From NCBI RefSeq assembly GCF_002149925.1, contig NZ_MSLT01000023.1, positions 372,001 to 436,000 of the forward strand: a stretch of 64,000 nucleotides of DNA, in the 5' to 3' direction. Positions 11,162-19,414 of the stretch are shown piece by piece; position 1 is the first letter of the stretch; each line of letters opens with the position of its first letter. Made by a program: the position numbers and the translations under genes. The notes beneath the pieces are model-generated. The model made no database searches. It was not told where the DNA came from and saw only the letters and a list, made by a program, of their open reading frames with translations. Source of the DNA: Thioflexithrix psekupsensis (GTDB taxonomy: Bacteria > Pseudomonadota > Gammaproteobacteria > Beggiatoales > Beggiatoaceae).

Positions 11162-12254
11162 ATAGGAGAGAATAATGAACAAGAGATATGAAGATTTAGA
11201 AGAGTTAATGTCAACAGGTGAGGCGAGAGAAGTGAAGCGAGCGATGGCAGTAAGAATGTCTTTGCTTGGTTTTGTGCGTGCGGAAGCGGCTTTAGCGTGT
11301 TGTGTCAGTGTGCAATTTGTGGATAAATGGAAAGCCATTTATTTAGCGTCAGGGGTGGAAGGATTAAAGTTAGCGTATAAAGGCTCACCAGGGTATTTAA
11401 AGCCGCGTGAACGAGAAGATGTGATTAATTGGATACAAGAAAAGAAGACAATAACAATAGAGGAACTAAAGAGATACTTAAAAGAGGAGTATGATGTTTT
11501 CTATTCTTCAAATACTTCTTATACTAAATTATTAGAAGAAGCGAATTTAAGTTATAAGAAGACACACAAAGAGAATTCGGCAAAAGATGAGGTAAAAGTA
11601 GAAGCTAAAAAAAAAGAGATTAAGGATTTAATAGATAAGGAGCGTGAACAGATAGAAAGTGGAGAGGTAATGTACTGGATGCAAGACGAAAGCCATCAGT
11701 TGTGGGGAGATATTTGTGGTTATGTTTGGTCGAAAAAAGGAGAAAGAACGTCAATAAAGATGAGTAATTATCGCACTTCTCAAACGTGGTATGGAGCGGT
11801 GAATATTTATACGGGAGAATTTATTTTAGATAGGGCAAAGAAAGCTGATACAAAATATACGATAGACTTTATTAACTGGCTCATTTACAGATATAAAGAA
11901 GCCCGTCATGTGATTATTTGGGATGGTGCAAGTTATCATCGTTCTGAAGGTTTAAGAACTTATTTAGAGAAATTAAATGGGGGACTTCCAGAATCAGAAT
12001 GGAAAGTTCGTTTATTAAGATTTGCGCCCAATGCCCCAGAGCAAAATCCAGTCGAGGATATTTGGCTTCAAGGTAAGAATTGGGTCAGAAAGAATTTTCA
12101 TCGTCTATCAAGCTTTAAAGAAGTCACTAGTATGTTTGAGACCTTTTTGTCAGGTAAAGTGTTTAAGTTTAATAAAATTAAACAGTATCTTATACCTAAT
12201 ATCTAGGTAGATATTAAAACTTAATTTGTTTTTATATCTCACATAATTTTGGTA
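11124..12254 (+). mobile_element. IS630-family insertion sequence, copy 1
   Basis: This 1131-bp element has ends TACCAATTTT and AATTTTGGTA and is flanked by a TA dinucleotide on each side (11122-11123 and 12255-12256), the classic IS630/Tc1 target duplication. It encodes one transposase. It sits inside the diiron oxidase gene in the same orientation. Two further copies (16212-17342 and 56798-57928) have exactly the same length. Copy 1 differs from the other two at a few bases near the transposase 3' end. Confidence 0.95.
11175..12206 (+). CDS. IS630-family transposase, copy 1
   Basis: This 343-residue transposase has an N-terminal helix-turn-helix region (about residues 20-60, LLGFVRAEAALACCVSVQFV), a second DNA-binding helix cluster to about residue 130, a Lys/Glu-rich linker, and a DDE_3 catalytic core. 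The catalytic triad is visible as Asp171 (MQDESHQLWG), Asp250 (VIIWDGASYHR) and Glu294 (NPVEDIWLQG). It is a single uninterrupted frame, so no programmed frameshift is needed. A GGAGAG Shine-Dalgarno lies 5-10 bases upstream. Full length and intact motifs suggest an active element. Confidence 0.95.
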   Translation: MNKRYEDLEELMSTGEAREVKRAMAVRMSLLGFVRAEAALACCVSVQFVDKWKAIYLASGVEGLKLAYKGSPGYLKPREREDVINWIQEKKTITIEELKRYLKEEYDVFYSSNTSYTKLLEEANLSYKKTHKENSAKDEVKVEAKKKEIKDLIDKEREQIESGEVMYWMQDESHQLWGDICGYVWSKKGERTSIKMSNYRTSQTWYGAVNIYTGEFILDRAKKADTKYTIDFINWLIYRYKEARHVIIWDGASYHRSEGLRTYLEKLNGGLPESEWKVRLLRFAPNAPEQNPVEDIWLQGKNWVRKNFHRLSSFKEVTSMFETFLSGKVFKFNKIKQYLIPNI

Positions 12255-12552
12255 TATTTCTAAAGAAGTTATCAAACGCCGTGGGTGGGATGCGGCTGCC
12301 GGTAAAGATTTGGTTTGGTTTCATGATATGCACTTGAGTGGTGTGGAGCAGAGTCACCGCGAAGAGCTAGGTGTCTTTTTACGTGGCATTACACCCGCAC
12401 AAGGGATTGCTGCTAAAGAAGGCAACCGTCCCAGTATTGATACACACAAAGCATTAGCCGCTGCTGACAAAGCGATTGAAACCATGAAAACATGGTGGAA
12501 TCAATTATTAGATAAAGCCATTGCAGATAGCGAAACCCGCATTGTAGCCTAA
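12255..12552 (+). pseudogene. Haem-oxygenase-like diiron oxidase, 3' part
   Basis: Downstream remainder of the split oxidase. Once the element and one TA are removed, it continues as SKEVIKRRGWDAAAG and ends at the TAA of 12552. The segment WFHDMHLSGVEQSHREEL supplies the last cluster of candidate iron ligands (His176, Asp177, His179, His187 of the restored protein), the part that closes an HDO active site. No start codon with a ribosome-binding site precedes it, so it is unlikely to be translated separately. The frame is otherwise undamaged, pointing to a recent insertion. Confidence 0.7.
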
Positions 12553-12656
12553 GACTTGATTCAGTCCTTGAGAGTCATAAAAAAATATCGTACCCCCTCA
12601 TTCCCTTATTTTCAGTGGTAGGTAACTGACGATGACAGCAGTGAATATTCTGCAAT

Positions 12657-13853
12657 GTGTTTTACACTTTTTTCATGTACGCTAAGTCGTTGAGCGCGTC
12701 TCAATCATGTGCGCCGCTTGTTGTTGTTGGCGCGGGAGCCGCTGGTATAAGCTGTGCGTTAGCAGCGGCTTTGCGTGGTGTAGAAGTGTATTTGCTTGAA
12801 AAAACCGCTGCAATAGGTGGTACGGTAACACAAACATTGATACATACCCTGGGTGGCTTGTTTGACAGTGAAGGTGAGTTACTCCACCAAGGGCTACCGG
12901 CACAGTTGCTTGAGCGACTATTGCAAGCAAGCCCGCATACGAAAAAGCGACGCATTGGCAAAACGTGGGTATTAGATGTTGATCCTGCGCGATATGCGCA
13001 AGTGGTGACGGATTGGATGGCCGCAATAAGTCATATTAAAATACTGTGCCAAACCACGATCAGCAGTATTAATATTGAAAATCAAACAATTACCCAGCTT
13101 GTGATTCATAGCGAAGGGCAAACATTGACGTTGCAGCCCTCTGTCCTAATTGATACCAGCGGTAATGCTGAAGTTGTCCGTTTGATAAATCCTGACCTAG
13201 TGCATGACGGCATGGCTTTAGGGGGTTATATTGTGCAACTGCGTGGCATCGCCGCGGGTACTTTGGTGTTTCCCAAAGGGGTGGCTTTGTTGCATGAGCT
13301 TCGCCGTGCTGTGACACAACATGCGCTACCGCCAGAATGTGCAAGCGTTTGGTTAGACAATGGCGTTTATCCTGATGAAATTTATGTCAAATTTAATATA
13401 GTCGTCTCCAACTATCAGCAAACACACATGCAGGCGGTGGCAATGAAACTGTTGGATTATTTGCGTCATATAGATGGGTTTAGTGATGCGAGGATTCAAA
13501 CGCATGGTGAATTAGGTGTGCGTGATGGCGGCCGCATTCAGGGAGAATATTGTCTTACGGAAGCCGATGTGATCGCGGGACGACAATTCGAGGATGCGGC
13601 CTGTCTGGCGTGTTGGCCGATAGAACACTGGCACCCAGAAAAAGGCATTACGCTACAATATTTGCCATCAGGACAAGCTTATACGATTCCTTTGCGCAGT
13701 TTAAAAGTGGCCGGGTTTACCAATCTGTGGGCGGTCGGTAAATGTCTGTCGGCTGAACCTCGCGCACAAGCTTCAGCACGTGTTGTGGGGACTTGTTGGG
13801 CGATGGGGGAGGCGGTTGGTCAACATTTGGCGGAGCGTTTGACATGGCACTGA
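12657..13853 (+). CDS. FAD-dependent oxidoreductase (FAD_oxidored type)
   Basis: A 398-residue flavoprotein. The dinucleotide-binding motif LVVVGAGAAGISCALAAALRG is at about residues 21-41, followed by LLEKTAAIGGTVTQ. The C-terminal FAD-contact segment (NLWAVGKCLSAEPRAQASARVVGTCWAMGEAVG) is typical of the PF12831-like group. No transmembrane segment is seen. The reaction is not determinable, but the setting with a carrier protein and ligase suggests oxidation or reduction of a bound intermediate. The start is uncertain: GTG 12657 or ATG 12675, neither with a clear Shine-Dalgarno. Its stop overlaps the ligase start by 10 bases, which indicates translational coupling. Confidence 0.8.
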   Translation: MFYTFFMYAKSLSASQSCAPLVVVGAGAAGISCALAAALRGVEVYLLEKTAAIGGTVTQTLIHTLGGLFDSEGELLHQGLPAQLLERLLQASPHTKKRRIGKTWVLDVDPARYAQVVTDWMAAISHIKILCQTTISSINIENQTITQLVIHSEGQTLTLQPSVLIDTSGNAEVVRLINPDLVHDGMALGGYIVQLRGIAAGTLVFPKGVALLHELRRAVTQHALPPECASVWLDNGVYPDEIYVKFNIVVSNYQQTHMQAVAMKLLDYLRHIDGFSDARIQTHGELGVRDGGRIQGEYCLTEADVIAGRQFEDAACLACWPIEHWHPEKGITLQYLPSGQAYTIPLRSLKVAGFTNLWAVGKCLSAEPRAQASARVVGTCWAMGEAVGQHLAERLTWH

Positions 13854-15319
13854 ATCTGGCGGAGCAATTCTTTTATAAAGCGGCAACACAACCCGATCAT
13901 CCGTTGATTTTGGGACAAAACAGCGAAAATAAAACCAGTTATCAAGCGTTTCAAAATCAAATCAACACCTTAGCGCAGCAATTACAAGCCTATGGAGTCC
14001 AGGCCGGTGATAATATCGGCTTACAATATCCCAGTGGCGCGTCTTATATTGCTTATGTTTATGCGATCTGGGCTTGTGGTGCTTGTGTTACTCCTTTGCC
14101 TTTTGAACTGACGGCAGCGGAGAAACAACAAATATTTGAACATGTACACATCGCGGCGGTGATTTCTCATCCCCAAGCGTTACCCCACATCAGCGCGTAT
14201 CTTGAAGGCGAAACACTGCCGCTAGAAGCTAAAACAGTGTTTGCTCAAGTCAAATCGGTTTGCCAAGCCCCGCCGGAACTGGCTGCGATTAATGCGGCGT
14301 TTATTCGTTTTACTTCAGGCACGACGGGCGACGCAAAAGGGGTTGTGTTGTCACATGAGACGATTTATACACGTATTCATGCCGCCAATACGGTGCTAAA
14401 CCTTAATGCCCAAGATCGCATTTTGTGGTTGTTGTCGATGGACTACCATTTTGCAGTTTCCATTGTGGCTTATCTGACCTTTGGTGCCAGTATCATTTTG
14501 CCGCAAAATAGTTTTGGCGTGACTTTGCTAACCGCAGCGACCAATCATAAAGCAACCTGTATTTATGGTGCGCCCACCCATTATATGTTGATGGTACAAG
14601 ATGACACCGGTGCTGGATTACCAGCCGAGTTACGTCTAGCGATTGTCACTACCACAGCTTTACGCGCCGAAGCCGCCGAGGCTTTTTATCAACGCTTTGG
14701 CCGAGTATTAAACGAAACCTACGGCATTATTGAATTAGGTTTGCCTGCGATTAATGTGAGTCAGTCACGAGACAAGCAAGGCTCGGTGGGTCAAGTGACA
14801 CCGGGTTATGCCTTGCGTTTGGATAGGCAAGAAGAGCTTGGTTACGGGGAAATTTTGCTGAAAAGCGACAGCATGTTGGATGCGTATTATTTTCCTTGGC
14901 GTTCACGCGCCACGATTCTGGCGCAACAAGATGGTTGGTTTCGCACCGGCGATTTAGGCCGATTCGATGCGGATGGCTTCTTGTATATCGTAGGACGTAG
15001 CAAGGAGATGATCAGTGTTGGCGGGATGAAGTTTTTCCCTGAAGAAGTGGAAGCGGTCTTGGAAGCGCACCCTGCCATTGCTCAAGCCTGTGTGTTTGAT
15101 GTCAAAGAACGTCAATGGGGCGAGCCAGCAGGAGCGCAATTGGTCTTAGTCGCGGGCGCAACAAAGCCCACTCATGATGAATTACGGGCGCATTGTCGTG
15201 CGGCATTAGCCAGCTATAAAATACCCGGTCAGTTTCATTACGTCACTGAATTGGCTTATACCGCGAGTGGTAAAAAAATTCGTAATCCAAATAAGTTGAA
15301 AAATCCCCCACGAGAGTAA
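13844..15319 (+). CDS. Adenylate-forming acyl/amino-acid ligase (ANL superfamily)
   Basis: A 491-residue ligase that would activate a carboxylic acid as acyl-AMP and pass it to a thiol, here probably the carrier protein encoded next. Motifs seen: the phosphate loop FTSGTTGDAKGVVLSHE (about residues 155-172), NETYGIIELG, the hinge region GWFRTGDLGRFDADGFLY to GRSKEMISVGG (about 364-395), and the catalytic lysine segment ASGKKIRN near the end. ATG 13844 is chosen because GGAG lies 8 bases upstream and family homology starts there; an upstream TTG would add 17 unconserved residues. It overlaps the FAD gene and is 2 bases from the carrier gene. Substrate class (fatty, aryl or amino acid) is not resolved. 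Confidence 0.88.
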   Translation: MALNLAEQFFYKAATQPDHPLILGQNSENKTSYQAFQNQINTLAQQLQAYGVQAGDNIGLQYPSGASYIAYVYAIWACGACVTPLPFELTAAEKQQIFEHVHIAAVISHPQALPHISAYLEGETLPLEAKTVFAQVKSVCQAPPELAAINAAFIRFTSGTTGDAKGVVLSHETIYTRIHAANTVLNLNAQDRILWLLSMDYHFAVSIVAYLTFGASIILPQNSFGVTLLTAATNHKATCIYGAPTHYMLMVQDDTGAGLPAELRLAIVTTTALRAEAAEAFYQRFGRVLNETYGIIELGLPAINVSQSRDKQGSVGQVTPGYALRLDRQEELGYGEILLKSDSMLDAYYFPWRSRATILAQQDGWFRTGDLGRFDADGFLYIVGRSKEMISVGGMKFFPEEVEAVLEAHPAIAQACVFDVKERQWGEPAGAQLVLVAGATKPTHDELRAHCRAALASYKIPGQFHYVTELAYTASGKKIRNPNKLKNPPRE

Positions 15320-15321
15320 AC

Positions 15322-15561
15322 ATGGAAATACAAGATGCACTGCGTGATTATATTATTAGAGAAAAATTTGCAGGTCAGCCACCGGCCGAGTTTGATGATG
15401 ATTTTGATTTGATTGCCTCAGGCACTCTTGATTCGCTGTTTATGATGAATTTAGTCACTTATTTAGAGCAGCAACATCAAGTGCGTTTTGGCATGAATGA
15501 CATGGTGCCTAAACATTTTAAATCAGTGAATGCCTTGTCAGCTTTTGCGCGTAACCAATGA
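15322..15561 (+). CDS. Stand-alone acyl/peptidyl carrier protein
   Basis: A 79-residue acidic helical protein. The phosphopantetheine attachment site is Ser38 in SGTLDSLFMM, the DSL motif in the usual place. The C-terminal helix region (FKSVNALSAFARN) is also typical of carrier proteins. It starts 2 bases after the ligase stop, so ligase and carrier probably work as a pair: the ligase loads the carrier and the oxidases encoded on either side act on the tethered substrate. No phosphopantetheinyl transferase is encoded nearby, so a housekeeping one would be needed. Confidence 0.85.
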   Translation: MEIQDALRDYIIREKFAGQPPAEFDDDFDLIASGTLDSLFMMNLVTYLEQQHQVRFGMNDMVPKHFKSVNALSAFARNQ

Positions 15562-15592
15562 AGTCTAGCAATGAATTTTACTGAGGTGACAC

Positions 15593-16234
15593 ATGGATTT
15601 CATATCTGATCAAAGCCGTAAAGAATATCCACCACGCACAGTGGTGCTGCCTACCGGTCAAGCCTTAGCATTAAATCATGATCCTCATTTTAAGGCGGTT
15701 GTCACCGAAGGTTTACGACCAGAATTAGTCGCTGATCTGGCCCGAGGTCGAATTGTCGCACTACATGCAAAAAATGCCTTTGATCCGGACTGGTGTGACC
15801 TTGTCGCTGAACGTTTTACACAGCATCCTGCGACAAAAAAAGAAGGGGTGATTCCGCCTATTTATTCATTGGGATCGCACTTATATTCTTACCCTAAAGA
15901 AGCGGGCGCAGCGGCGTATTTTAGTAACATAGAACATACCAATCAAGCGATTTCAGATGTGCTACCCAATGGTCATGACCCTATTGTGTCTTTTTTGCAA
16001 GCGGCCTGTGAATGGCATGACGCTGAATTTGAATATTTATCTTTGAACGGTACCAGTGTGCGACACGGCTCTTTTCGACTTTGGGGAGAAGGCACACCAC
16101 TCAGCGAGGAAGATGCACAATGTTACTTTGCCGCGCCGCATGAAGATTATGCAGAAACCAACGCGAATAACTCCTCTCTGCCTCAAATTTATCAATCGAA
16201 TAATGTGTATATACCAAAATTATGTGAGATATAA
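15593..16234 (+). pseudogene. Fe(II)/2-oxoglutarate-type oxygenase, 5' part, split by IS630
   Basis: Residues 1-206 are original; the tail IPKLCEI comes from the insertion element. Joined to 17345-17661 after removing the element and one TA, the frame is 311 residues. The N-terminal half ends in APHEDYAETN, where His183-Glu-Asp185 fits the HxD iron motif of Fe(II)/2OG oxygenases; the distal His and Arg are in the 3' part. A Shine-Dalgarno (GAGGTGA) lies 4-11 bases upstream of the ATG. The gene follows the carrier protein by 31 bases, so it probably belongs to the same transcript. The assignment rests on the motif pattern and jelly-roll-like strand content, not on a database match. Confidence 0.6.
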
Positions 16235-17342
16235 AAACAAATTAAGTTTTAATATCTACCTAGATATTAAGTATAAGATACTGTTTAATTTTATTAAACT
16301 TAAACACTTTACCTGACAAAAAGGTCTCAAACATACTAGTGACTTCTTTAAAGCTTGATAGGCGATGAAAATTCTTTCTGACCCAATTCTTACCTTGAAG
16401 CCAAATATCCTCGACTGGATTTTGCTCTGGGGCATTAGGTGCAAATCTTAATAAACGAACTTTCCATTCTGATTCTGGAAGTCCCCCATTTAATTTCTCT
16501 AAATAAGTTCTTAAACCTTCAGAACGATGATAACTTGCACCATCCCAAATAATCACATGACGGGCTTCTTTATATCTGTAAATGAGCCAGTTAATAAAGT
16601 CTATCGTATATTTTGTATCAGCTTTCTTTGCCCTATCTAAAATAAATTCTCCCGTATAAATATTCACCGCTCCATACCACGTTTGAGAAGTGCGATAATT
16701 ACTCATCTTTATTGACGTTCTTTCTCCTTTTTTCGACCAAACATAACCACAAATATCTCCCCACAACTGATGGCTTTCGTCTTGCATCCAGTACATTACC
16801 TCTCCACTTTCTATCTGTTCACGCTCCTTATCTATTAAATCCTTAATCTCTTTTTTTTTAGCTTCCACTTTTACCTCATCTTTTGCCGAATTCTCTTTGT
16901 GTGTCTTCTTATAACTTAAATTCGCTTCTTCTAATAATTTAGTATAAGAAGTATTTGAAGAATAGAAAACATCATACTCCTCTTTTAAGTATCTCTTTAG
17001 TTCCTCTATTGTTATTGTCTTCTTTTCTTGTATCCAATTAATCACATCTTCTCGTTCACGCGGCTTTAAATACCCTGGTGAGCCTTTATACGCTAACTTT
17101 AATCCTTCAACCCCTGACGCTAAATAAATGGCTTTCCATTTATCCACAAATTGCACACTGACACAACACGCTAAAGCCGCTTCCGCACGCACAAAACCAA
17201 GCAAAGACATTCTTACTGCCATCGCTCGCTTCACTTCTCTCGCTTCACCTGTTGACATTAATTCTTCTAAATCTTCATATCTTTTGTTCATTATTCTCTC
17301 CTATTTGAAAAGTATTATTATACGACTCTGAAAAAATTGGTA
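16212..17342 (-). mobile_element. IS630-family insertion sequence, copy 2
   Basis: This 1131-bp element is inserted in reverse orientation inside the 2OG-type oxygenase gene. TA flanks lie at 16210-16211 and 17343-17344. It is almost identical to copy 1 and closer still to copy 3, with which it shares bases near the transposase 3' end that copy 1 lacks. A single base separates copies 2 and 3 in the last codons (AAGTATA versus AGGTATA on the plus strand near 16270 and 56856). Confidence 0.95.
16260..17291 (-). CDS. IS630-family transposase, copy 2
   Basis: A 343-residue DDE transposase with the same Asp171/Asp250/Glu294 triad as copy 1. It ends ...YLILNI where the other two copies end ...YLIPNI, the only protein difference noticed. 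It is intact and full length. Because it lies opposite to the host operon, it may also block read-through into the genes downstream (AlaX and onward). Confidence 0.95.
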   Translation of the reverse strand: MNKRYEDLEELMSTGEAREVKRAMAVRMSLLGFVRAEAALACCVSVQFVDKWKAIYLASGVEGLKLAYKGSPGYLKPREREDVINWIQEKKTITIEELKRYLKEEYDVFYSSNTSYTKLLEEANLSYKKTHKENSAKDEVKVEAKKKEIKDLIDKEREQIESGEVMYWMQDESHQLWGDICGYVWSKKGERTSIKMSNYRTSQTWYGAVNIYTGEFILDRAKKADTKYTIDFINWLIYRYKEARHVIIWDGASYHRSEGLRTYLEKLNGGLPESEWKVRLLRFAPNAPEQNPVEDIWLQGKNWVRKNFHRLSSFKEVTSMFETFLSGKVFKFNKIKQYLILNI

Positions 17343-17661
17343 TAGCATTATTTTATGTATTGATGCGGTGCAAGGAAAAGAACCTGAAACCATTGTTTGG
17401 AATCGGCGCATGACCCTCGAAGAAATTTGTGATCCCAATAATCGGCATCCGCTTTCTTCTTATGGTTTCTCGGAGTCATTGACCAAAGACTGTGAAGCCA
17501 TGTCGATTCGATTAAAAAAAGGCGATGTGGCGATTATTCCTGCGCATAATATACATGCCGTGATTGGTTTTTCTGGATTTCGGAGATGTAGTTACATGGC
17601 CTTTTTCCATTTTATAAAAGATGGCTCCAATGGCTTTTCAAAGATGATCTTCCGCACTTAA
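17343..17661 (+). pseudogene. Fe(II)/2-oxoglutarate-type oxygenase, 3' part
   Basis: Continuation of the split oxygenase (SIILCIDAVQGKEPET onward in the restored frame). It supplies the distal iron ligand and 2-oxoglutarate anchor: His277 in PAHNIHAVIGF and Arg286 or Arg287 in SGFRRCSYMAFF. The His to Arg spacing of 9-10 and about 92 residues from the HxD motif fit the family. The stop TAA at 17659-17661 is followed at once by the ATG of a 42-codon frame. No disabling change other than the insertion is seen. Confidence 0.6.
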
Positions 17662-17790
17662 ATGCTTTTTATTATAAAAACTGAACAACAACGCTCAGTC
17701 GCCGAGGCGTGCCAAGGTTCGCTATTATGCGCGTTGGCACTTGTTGGTGTCCTATTTCCTGTTTTAAATATGATGATGGAACAACACTGA
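17662..17790 (+). CDS. 42-residue hydrophobic peptide, unknown
   Basis: A small frame whose ATG follows directly on the oxygenase stop and whose TGA is directly followed by the ATG of the AlaX gene. There are no spare bases on either side, which argues for a real, coupled gene. The peptide has a polar N-terminal third (KTEQQRSVAEACQG) with one Cys, then a hydrophobic stretch (SLLCALALVGVLFPVLNMMM) with a second Cys and a short EQH tail. It could be a single-span membrane peptide or a small leader-core peptide. No function is recognised, and no strong Shine-Dalgarno precedes it. Confidence 0.5.
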   Translation: MLFIIKTEQQRSVAEACQGSLLCALALVGVLFPVLNMMMEQH

Positions 17791-18525
17791 ATGATGACGA
17801 ATACGCAATTAAAGTATTTAGAAGATACTTATGCCGATACCGACAAAGCAACGGTGTTGCGCGTGGGGCAAGATGAGCGTGGAGCATACATGGTATTAGA
17901 TCAAACCATTTTTTATCCACAAGGCGGCGGCCAACCCACCGACACTGGCCACATTGAAATAGAACAAGCGGTGATAGCGGTTTCATTTGTAGGCTTTAAT
18001 CAAGGCGAAGTGCTGCATTACATTAGCGAAGTGCCAAGCCATTTTGAGGCTTTAGTGGGACAATCGTGTGAATTGCGAGTAGATAAAGCACAGCGATTAA
18101 AATATGCAAAATTACACACAGCAGGACATTTAATCGCGGCCATTGTTGATGGACAACGCGGCCCTTTGCGCGCCATGAAAGGCTTTCATTTTGATGACGG
18201 CCCTTATGTTGAATTTGAAGGCAAACCAGACGGCGACGCGGAATCATTGCTGGCAACAGTACAAACAGAAGCCAATACCTTAATTCAGCAAAATTTGCCT
18301 GTCGTCGCTGAGATGGTCACTTATGACGAATTAAAACAACGTTGTTGGCAAATTCCCAGTTATTTACCAGAAGACAAACCATTACGTGTGGTCGCCATAG
18401 GCGCGCTAGATGCGGTGCCTTGTGGGGGAACGCATGTATCCAGTTTAGCTGAGTTGGGTAGCTTGTCCCTGATAAAAATAAAAAGTAAAAAGGGCAATAC
18501 CAAGATCAGCTATCAAATAGGCTGA
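17791..18525 (+). CDS. AlaX-type alanyl-tRNA editing protein
   Basis: A 244-residue stand-alone editing domain related to the C-terminal editing part of AlaRS, which hydrolyses mischarged aminoacyl-tRNA(Ala). The zinc site is complete: His-x3-His in LHTAGHLIAA and Cys-x3-His in CGGTHVSS. The N-terminal FYPQGGGQPTDTGHI segment is the conserved AlaX/AlaRS motif. Length fits the medium AlaX class. Two start codons in tandem (ATG ATG at 17791) abut the preceding stop. A tRNA-editing enzyme inside a biosynthetic block may remove a toxic amino-acid analogue from tRNA, i.e. self-protection; this is inference. A housekeeping proofreading role is the alternative. Confidence 0.88.
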   Translation: MMTNTQLKYLEDTYADTDKATVLRVGQDERGAYMVLDQTIFYPQGGGQPTDTGHIEIEQAVIAVSFVGFNQGEVLHYISEVPSHFEALVGQSCELRVDKAQRLKYAKLHTAGHLIAAIVDGQRGPLRAMKGFHFDDGPYVEFEGKPDGDAESLLATVQTEANTLIQQNLPVVAEMVTYDELKQRCWQIPSYLPEDKPLRVVAIGALDAVPCGGTHVSSLAELGSLSLIKIKSKKGNTKISYQIG

Positions 18526-18564
18526 TATGAAGCTGAAAAAGCCGAAAATTCGTAAATCCGTTGT

Positions 18565-18594
18565 CGGATGAGCTGACGTAAAGAAGCTCATCCG
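18565..18594. other. Hairpin between AlaX and sulfotransferase genes
   Basis: CGGATGAGCT (18565-18574) pairs perfectly with AGCTCATCCG (18585-18594) around a 10-base loop. There is no T-run, so it is not a standard Rho-independent terminator. It could be a processing or attenuation site, or a repeat palindrome, in the 113-base gap that divides the cluster into two blocks. Confidence 0.45.
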
Positions 18595-18638
18595 AATAAC
18601 CCTGTTCTTTAGATACCCACCAACGCAATGAGACCCCT

Positions 18639-19394
18639 ATGTTAGACAAGATTCTTGCCGTATGGGGAACGCCACGCACCCGTTCCACTACGTTTTTATG
18701 GATGATGAAACAACGCGGCGATTTCCACACCTTTCATGAACCTTTCGGCAAATCCTTTTACCTCAGTGAAGATCGCAAAAGCAATCGCGCCGCGGATCAA
18801 GCACCACAAGCTGAGTTTAACTATCAAGCGGTCTTAGACATGCTTGAATCACATATCGGCCAAGACGGGCGTTCCGTGTTCATCAAAGACCTGACCTACC
18901 ATCTGGAAGGCGTTTATGATGAAGCGTTTTTATCCCATTTTCATAATGTATTTCTTATCCGCGATCCGGCGAAAACGCTGCCTTCCTTATATTCTTTGTT
19001 ACCTGATTTTACCAGTGAAGAAGTCGGATACCATACGCAATATCAAATGTATGAACTGTTACGGGCAGCAAATCCAAATAGCCCGCCGGTGATTATCGAT
19101 GCCGACGAATTGGCAACCCATACCGAAGCCGTAGTGCGTAGTTTCTGTGAACAAGTGGGCATCCCCTTTATCGCCGAGTCTTTGCAATGGGAGACGATTC
19201 CGACGGAAACCAAATTGACCTGGTGGATTGGTGGCGACAGTCACCACGATAACTTAAAACAAAGCACCGGCTTTCAAACCAAACGCTTTAAAGACTACCT
19301 CCATGTGTCTGAAGTGCCAAAACTGGCCAAAGCCTATGAAGAATATCTGCCTTATTACGAAAAACTTTACGCCAACCGCTTAATCGTTCGTTAA
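18639..19394 (+). CDS. Sulfotransferase-like P-loop protein
   Basis: A 251-residue protein starting MLDKILAVWGTPRTRSTTFL. The GTPRTRSTT segment corresponds to the 5'-phosphosulfate loop of PAPS-dependent sulfotransferases, and FLIRDPAKTLPSLYSL (about residues 108-123) to the 3'-phosphate-binding motif (RDPxxxxxS). Length and motif spacing fit small bacterial sulfotransferase-family proteins, which act on small-molecule hydroxyl or amino groups. Some relatives lack proven sulfotransferase activity, so substrate and even chemistry are open. It is followed after 20 bases by the PLP enzyme. Confidence 0.7.
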   Translation: MLDKILAVWGTPRTRSTTFLWMMKQRGDFHTFHEPFGKSFYLSEDRKSNRAADQAPQAEFNYQAVLDMLESHIGQDGRSVFIKDLTYHLEGVYDEAFLSHFHNVFLIRDPAKTLPSLYSLLPDFTSEEVGYHTQYQMYELLRAANPNSPPVIIDADELATHTEAVVRSFCEQVGIPFIAESLQWETIPTETKLTWWIGGDSHHDNLKQSTGFQTKRFKDYLHVSEVPKLAKAYEEYLPYYEKLYANRLIVR

Positions 19395-19414
19395 ATGCTT
19401 TGAGAGACCTTTTT

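Noticed and set aside
11135-11338. Small minus-strand frame in the IS630 (also at 17128-17331 and 57714-57917)
   Set aside because: Repeated only because the element is repeated; antisense to the transposase start with no independent support.
12022-12210. 62-codon frame inside the transposase 3' end (also in copies 2 and 3)
   Set aside because: Overlaps the DDE core in another frame; composition matches a shadow frame and there is no Shine-Dalgarno.
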